Of a stretch of 24,903 nt of DNA, positions 21,445-24,903 are shown one piece after another. Within the stretch, counting starts at the first letter, position 1, and every line of letters starts with the position of its first letter. Source of the stretch: a virus. The DNA is taken from positions 1-24,903 of the IMG/VR virus record IMGVR_UViG_3300009130_000127. One strand, written 5' to 3'. The notes below the pieces were generated by a model that was not told the DNA's origin, did no database searches, and saw only the letters and a program-made list of their open reading frames with translations. Both the position numbers and the translations under genes were made by a program.

Positions 21445-22197
21445 TTATCTTTTAATTACTTGAATTACTGAACCTGCATTAGTTACTGTTGCGTTAGAAG
21501 TACAATATACTTGTATTTTAATAGGGTTATCCCTTGTGTTAGTATCCCCCATGTAAATTAAGTCAGGCGCTAAACTGAACCTATAATCTTGACCCGAGCC
21601 ACTATCTAAACGACCTATAATCTTTTCAAGGGTATAAGAACCACCCCCACCACCTAAAGCGTATCTAAACCTTAATTGAGCGTTATTTGTGTTTGGGTTA
21701 ATAGTGTAATCATTACGAATTAAAATAGTATCACCTAAGTTTAATTTTGTTGGATCAATATAACCTGTTGCAACATCTAGCAATTCAGTAACCCCAGAAG
21801 GTGGATAGTTCTTATTTGTGAACACCCCTGCTCCGTCATTAGGCAAATCAGTCCAAGTGTCAGCAAGTATTGAAAAAGCCCCCGTAGTATCATTGTAATC
21901 AATAAAACCATTTTGGGAGCTATTACCACTGTCATCTAAAAAAAAAATTGCCTCTAGTGCATCCCTTAATTCTGTTGCTGTTGTAGAGCCAGAGCCTACA
22001 CCGTTTATAGTGTCTGTTTGTAAGTCTACTTTAAGAAGTGTAAATGACGCAGAATTAGACCTAATTTCTAGATATCTATTTGTTGCTGAATCTTCAATTA
22101 ATAATTCCACAAAGTTTTTACCCGCTGTGTATTGAGTTCCGTCCCTCTCAACGGTAAACGAATCCCCGTTATCAATAAAATTATATACGTTAGCCAT
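21445..22197 (-). CDS. probable capsid-associated structural protein
   Basis: A 250-residue beta-rich protein. The first 95 residues (VYNFIDNGDSFTVERDG, YLEIRSNSASFTLLKVDL, then TATELRDALEAIFFLDDSG) match the layout of the first 85 residues of the LamG protein after it, so the two may share a capsid-anchoring domain. The C-terminal half is strand-rich with a Gly run (ALGGGGGSYTLEKIIGRL) and ends NAGSVIQVIKR. It starts 80 bases below the capsid gene and lies two bases from the LamG gene. A head fibre or cement subunit is the likely role; not proven. Confidence 0.6.
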   Translation of the reverse strand: MANVYNFIDNGDSFTVERDGTQYTAGKNFVELLIEDSATNRYLEIRSNSASFTLLKVDLQTDTINGVGSGSTTATELRDALEAIFFLDDSGNSSQNGFIDYNDTTGAFSILADTWTDLPNDGAGVFTNKNYPPSGVTELLDVATGYIDPTKLNLGDTILIRNDYTINPNTNNAQLRFRYALGGGGGSYTLEKIIGRLDSGSGQDYRFSLAPDLIYMGDTNTRDNPIKIQVYCTSNATVTNAGSVIQVIKR

Positions 22198-22214
22198 ATT
22201 TAGTTATTATTTGT

Positions 22215-22248
22215 CAAAATAAAAGGGAGCTGAAATAAATCAACCCCC
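22215..22248 (-). terminator. hairpin below the major capsid gene
   Basis: On the minus strand GGGGGTTGA (22248-22240) pairs with TCAGCTCCC (22233-22225), nine pairs with two G-T, six-base loop, followed by TTTTATTTT. It fits a terminator or processing hairpin that lifts capsid mRNA over the genes below. If the adjacent TATATTTG is used as promoter, the hairpin would instead sit at the 5' end of the next transcript. Confidence 0.6.
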
Positions 22249-22249
22249 T

Positions 22250-22257
22250 CAAATATA
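22250..22257 (-). promoter_or_regulatory. candidate -7 box below the capsid gene
   Basis: An exact TATATTTG on the minus strand, identical to the -7 boxes at 2492 and 19386. No TTTG or TTG lies at the proper distance upstream, so it is a weaker candidate. It is preceded by a palindromic AGGTAATTTTACCT (22258-22271), a possible operator. Confidence 0.35.
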
Positions 22258-22277
22258 GGTAAAATTACCTAAATGTA

Positions 22278-23468
22278 TTAAACAGCAGTGATTGCAGTAA
22301 TAGCAGCGTCCACATCAGAGATATAAATAAATCCTCTAGCGTTAGACTCTTTGATTAAGAAAGCTAATCTCTTACGAACTTTCAATGTTTCAAGGTCTTG
22401 AACGAATTGAGAACCTACTAAACCTCTCTCCATAGTTACACCAGCCTTTTCATAGATAGCCCCATAACGTCTATCAGCTAAGATAGCTTCATTATCAGCC
22501 ATTACGTTAGACTCAACAACTACCATTCCACCAACATTCATACCGTTTAAAGTAGTGAATGGAGGTACGATATAGTTACCGTCAGCATCTTTAGTTAACT
22601 GTAATTTGTTGATCATCTTTTTGTTCATCAATACAGTATCAAAAACGAATTTAGAACCGTATCCGATTAACATTTCAGGAGCGATAGCTAACAAGTCATA
22701 GAAAGTAGCACTAGGAACTGTTGTAAGACCTGTGGAACTAAAAGCTGTAGCTGTTTGAGTAATACCTGTTAAGTTTTGTCCTGTACCATCTCCATTATAG
22801 ATTTGTGAATCAATCTCTAATTCGATGTTAGTTTGTAAGAACAACTCTAATTCAGCAGCAAAACGAGCTTCATCTTCGTAGAACTCAGCAGATACAGGAA
22901 GAGTATCACCTACTTTTTTGATAGCGATATTCTTTTCAATGAAAGTAGCTGTAGACTCTGGGAAAGTTCCACCTTCTGCAACCATAGCAGCAGCTCTTAC
23001 AGTTGTAGCCTCATCCCAATCAGAATAAGTGATTACACCGTTATTGTTAGAACCATCAACAGGAATTTTAGGGAAAATATCATACATAGATAGTTTTCTA
23101 TGTGCTAATTTTTCAATTTCTGGTAATCTGTATGATTCAGTATTATCAGAGATAGAAGCTCTTACAGTATCAGCCTTTACTAAGATTTCAGCAGCAGAAA
23201 CACCTTTAGCAACAGCTTTGATGTCTTCCATTTTTTGCTTTAACTCCTCAGCAGTTGAAAGGTTAGATTGTTTTTTAGCTAGGTTTGCTTCTTTCATTTT
23301 AGATACTTCTGATCCAAGTTTAACAACTTCGTCTTTTGCAGACTTTAGCTCTACTTCTAAAGCTTCTGCTTTTTCTTTAGCAGCCTTTACCTCTACTGCA
23401 TTGTCATTGATTTGAGCCGCTTTTTCGTTAATTCCGTTGATAGCGCTCTCTAATTGTGAGTTCTCCAT
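22278..23468 (-). CDS. major capsid protein (HK97 fold)
   Basis: A 396-residue protein. Residues about 10-92 are a charged coiled coil matching the scaffolding delta domain that the prohead protease removes. The mature part begins around residue 100-115 and shows family features: SYRLPEIEKLAHRKLSMYD, GVITYSDWDEA, the extended-loop region around 155-200, IYNGDGTGQNLTGI (about 223-236, a signature of this family), a spine helix region, and a C-terminal ALADRRYGAIYE-type strand (here AILADRRYG) with LETLKVRKRLAFLIK. It builds the icosahedral shell. It starts one base after the protease gene stop, the canonical order portal, protease, capsid. Confidence 0.93.
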   Translation of the reverse strand: MENSQLESAINGINEKAAQINDNAVEVKAAKEKAEALEVELKSAKDEVVKLGSEVSKMKEANLAKKQSNLSTAEELKQKMEDIKAVAKGVSAAEILVKADTVRASISDNTESYRLPEIEKLAHRKLSMYDIFPKIPVDGSNNNGVITYSDWDEATTVRAAAMVAEGGTFPESTATFIEKNIAIKKVGDTLPVSAEFYEDEARFAAELELFLQTNIELEIDSQIYNGDGTGQNLTGITQTATAFSSTGLTTVPSATFYDLLAIAPEMLIGYGSKFVFDTVLMNKKMINKLQLTKDADGNYIVPPFTTLNGMNVGGMVVVESNVMADNEAILADRRYGAIYEKAGVTMERGLVGSQFVQDLETLKVRKRLAFLIKESNARGFIYISDVDAAITAITAV

Positions 23469-23469
23469 T

Positions 23470-24105
23470 TTAGGATAGTTTTAAAGTGTTTAAAATATTT
23501 ACATCTATTGTCGGTTCTTCTGCTTTTTCCTCAACGGCTTGAGTGCTTTGCGGCTCAAGTGCTTTTAGTCTAGCTTCCAAATCTTCAATTCTTTTTATAA
23601 GTTCTTCACTATTTAATTCTGCATTCTTTAGGTCTAATAATGGCGTTTCAGAATTAGCGCCTAAAAAGTCAAGTGAAGAATACTCTAATAGGTTTACTTC
23701 TTTTAGTGATGTTATACCGTCTTCTATTGGTTCAGACTTAATAACTGTGTACCCTATACTGTGTTCCAACGTTTGACCATTCTCAGCATAGAATTTATAG
23801 TCACTAAATGTTTCAGCCCCTATTTGTTTATCAATATTAATCTTTGATACAATATCTAAACCTTTTTCACTAGCAACCATTTCTAAAGGAACTCCTATTG
23901 CTTGATTCCATGAATGGTTTTTAAGGTGTTTGATACGTGTCTTACCTAATGAGTTAAAGTCTGCAATAGTCTTATTAAATGCTTTTGAGTCCATCACATC
24001 ACCATATGAATCAACATTACCAAAGGCGCTAACTCTAATTTTTACTATTCCTTTTTCGTCTACATCTTCAATAGAAGACTTTATATCTAGTTTCTTACAA
24101 TTCAT
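23470..24105 (-). CDS. prohead maturation protease (HK97/U35-type)
   Basis: A 211-residue serine protease of the phage prohead family. It shows VSAFGNVDSYGDVM (about 26-39), the histidine segment RIKHLKNHSW (His60 and His63) and the serine segment LEHSIGY (Ser116), followed by LLEYSSLDFLGAN (about 138-150). It cleaves the capsid scaffold region and itself during head maturation. The C-terminus (about 160-211) is a charged coiled coil with an acidic tail that may tether it to the capsid protein. It overlaps the portal gene by 11 bases and precedes the capsid gene by one. Confidence 0.92.
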   Translation of the reverse strand: MNCKKLDIKSSIEDVDEKGIVKIRVSAFGNVDSYGDVMDSKAFNKTIADFNSLGKTRIKHLKNHSWNQAIGVPLEMVASEKGLDIVSKINIDKQIGAETFSDYKFYAENGQTLEHSIGYTVIKSEPIEDGITSLKEVNLLEYSSLDFLGANSETPLLDLKNAELNSEELIKRIEDLEARLKALEPQSTQAVEEKAEEPTIDVNILNTLKLS

Positions 24106-24903
24106 ATCCTAAATAAGTATAAAGGTTTTGTTTTTGATCGTCTGATAAACTTTGATTATCTGCAATAGATAAAATAGTGTCTACCTCTGTTTTTTGTTTA
24201 TCAACTTTAGTTTTTTGGTCTGGTTGTAGCGCATCAATTTCGCTAACATCTTGACATATTTTGAGCTGTTTATTCTCATAAGCTGAGTAAGACGGTGTAA
24301 TAAGTTCATTCATTACAGCTAATAACTTTTCATTATTAGGAATAACAGCGTCCGTATACATCAACTTAGTACCTACTTTTAGATTGTCAAGTGTCGAAGC
24401 TGCTTGATCATTAAATAAAGTAGATGGAACAGCAAAAGCGTTACAAATATCTCTTAGGTCTAAGTCTTTAGCCTCAATCAAACGTAAATCAGTTGCAGAC
24501 ATTCCCAATGGCTGTACGTTTACATTCTTATTAGTCACGATTGATTTATTAAAGTTTTGCGCTCCTCCTAGTATCTTATCTGATGCCTGTTGTAACTTCT
24601 CTCTTTCATCAGGACTTAATGCAATATCAGAACCAGAAGAAATAATGTTAGTAGCTCCTCTGTTTTTGTATAGAGACGCTTGTGCTAGTTGTCTATTGTT
24701 AGAAGCTGTCAACGAGTTATACGCAGCTTGTAAAGGTGATAACCCTCTAAACGATTGTAACCCACATAGAGACGGGTTAAAGTACATACCATGTATTAAC
24801 TCTTCTAAAGGTATTCTTTCTTGATAACCATCTAATCTATCAAACTGATAGTAAGAAGGTAGGTTATCAGTACCTAATTGAATTTGTACAAGGTTAGACG
24901 GTA
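24095..24903 (-). CDS. portal protein, C-terminal 268 residues (HK97-type), partial
   Basis: The frame is open from the window edge for 268 codons, so the N-terminus lies outside. Visible portal features are RIPLEELIHGMYFNPS, the helix GLSPLQAAYNSLTASNNRQ, YKNRGATNIISSG, the DLRDICNAFAVPSTLFND segment and the QAASTLDNLKVGTKL helix that follows (Phe-x-Val-Pro and Leu-Phe-Asn-Asp are typical of the portal clip region), then a long wing of charged helices. A dodecamer of this protein forms the DNA gate of the head. An internal ATG at 24787 is not the true start because the upstream codons continue the portal pattern. Confidence 0.9.
   Translation of the reverse strand, partial: PSNLVQIQLGTDNLPSYYQFDRLDGYQERIPLEELIHGMYFNPSLCGLQSFRGLSPLQAAYNSLTASNNRQLAQASLYKNRGATNIISSGSDIALSPDEREKLQQASDKILGGAQNFNKSIVTNKNVNVQPLGMSATDLRLIEAKDLDLRDICNAFAVPSTLFNDQAASTLDNLKVGTKLMYTDAVIPNNEKLLAVMNELITPSYSAYENKQLKICQDVSEIDALQPDQKTKVDKQKTEVDTILSIADNQSLSDDQKQNLYTYLGYEL

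Noticed and set aside
23029-23415. 128-codon plus-strand ORF inside the capsid gene
   Set aside because: It is antisense to the coiled-coil part of a well-supported capsid gene and reads as a Ser/Phe/Leu-rich shadow.
1-24903. CRISPR array, insertion sequence, or integrase with attachment sites
   Set aside because: No regularly spaced repeats, transposase or recombinase motifs were seen in the window.

Overview
The window is a stretch of a tailed (siphovirus-type) bacteriophage or prophage of a Bacteroidetes host, most likely a flavobacterium. The sequence is AT-rich. Three intergenic sites carry the exact Bacteroidetes -7 promoter octamer TATATTTG. Shine-Dalgarno sequences are mostly absent. 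The two clearest signal peptides end in the flavobacterial style (FGQ, FAQ). All supported protein genes lie on the minus strand, so the phage order reads from high to low coordinates. No integrase, terminase or host gene is visible, so I cannot say whether it is integrated.

Head module (24903 to 19955): HK97-type portal (cut by the window edge), prohead protease, HK97-fold major capsid protein with an N-terminal coiled-coil scaffold region, two capsid-proximal proteins with look-alike N-terminal domains (one carrying an Ig-like and a LamG-like domain), and a 56-residue basic-tailed protein. A hairpin terminator at 19893-19940 ends this unit.

Accessory island (about 19890 to 17561): a 536-base non-coding stretch holds a compact plus-strand RNA candidate with two hairpin loops that are perfectly complementary over 8 nt, and a back-to-back minus-strand promoter. 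Six small genes follow: three soluble unknowns, a two-helix membrane peptide and two exported proteins. A terminator at 17561-17593 closes it. The layout is that of a moron inserted into the structural genes.

Connector and tail module (17530 to 5588): head-tail connector, a tail assembly chaperone whose C-terminal half is read only after a -1 shift on nine T's, a tail-completion protein, an HK97-gp10-like neck protein, two large tail-tip proteins, tape measure, tail tube (own promoter and terminator), a small domain protein, a short fibre protein and a LamG-type adhesin with internal duplication. Chaperone and tube sit in unusual places: the tube lies after the tape measure.

Lysis module (5591 to 3630): unknown protein, two holin candidates, T7-lysozyme-like amidase, an inner-membrane coiled-coil protein and an exported coiled-coil protein with a C-terminal membrane anchor (spanin-like). 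A metallophosphoesterase follows.

Early or recombination module (2494 to 1): a promoter drives small unknown genes, a SHOCT-like protein, an ERF-type annealing protein, an OB-fold SSB-like protein ending DDLPF, and helix-turn-helix proteins, tightly coupled by short overlaps.
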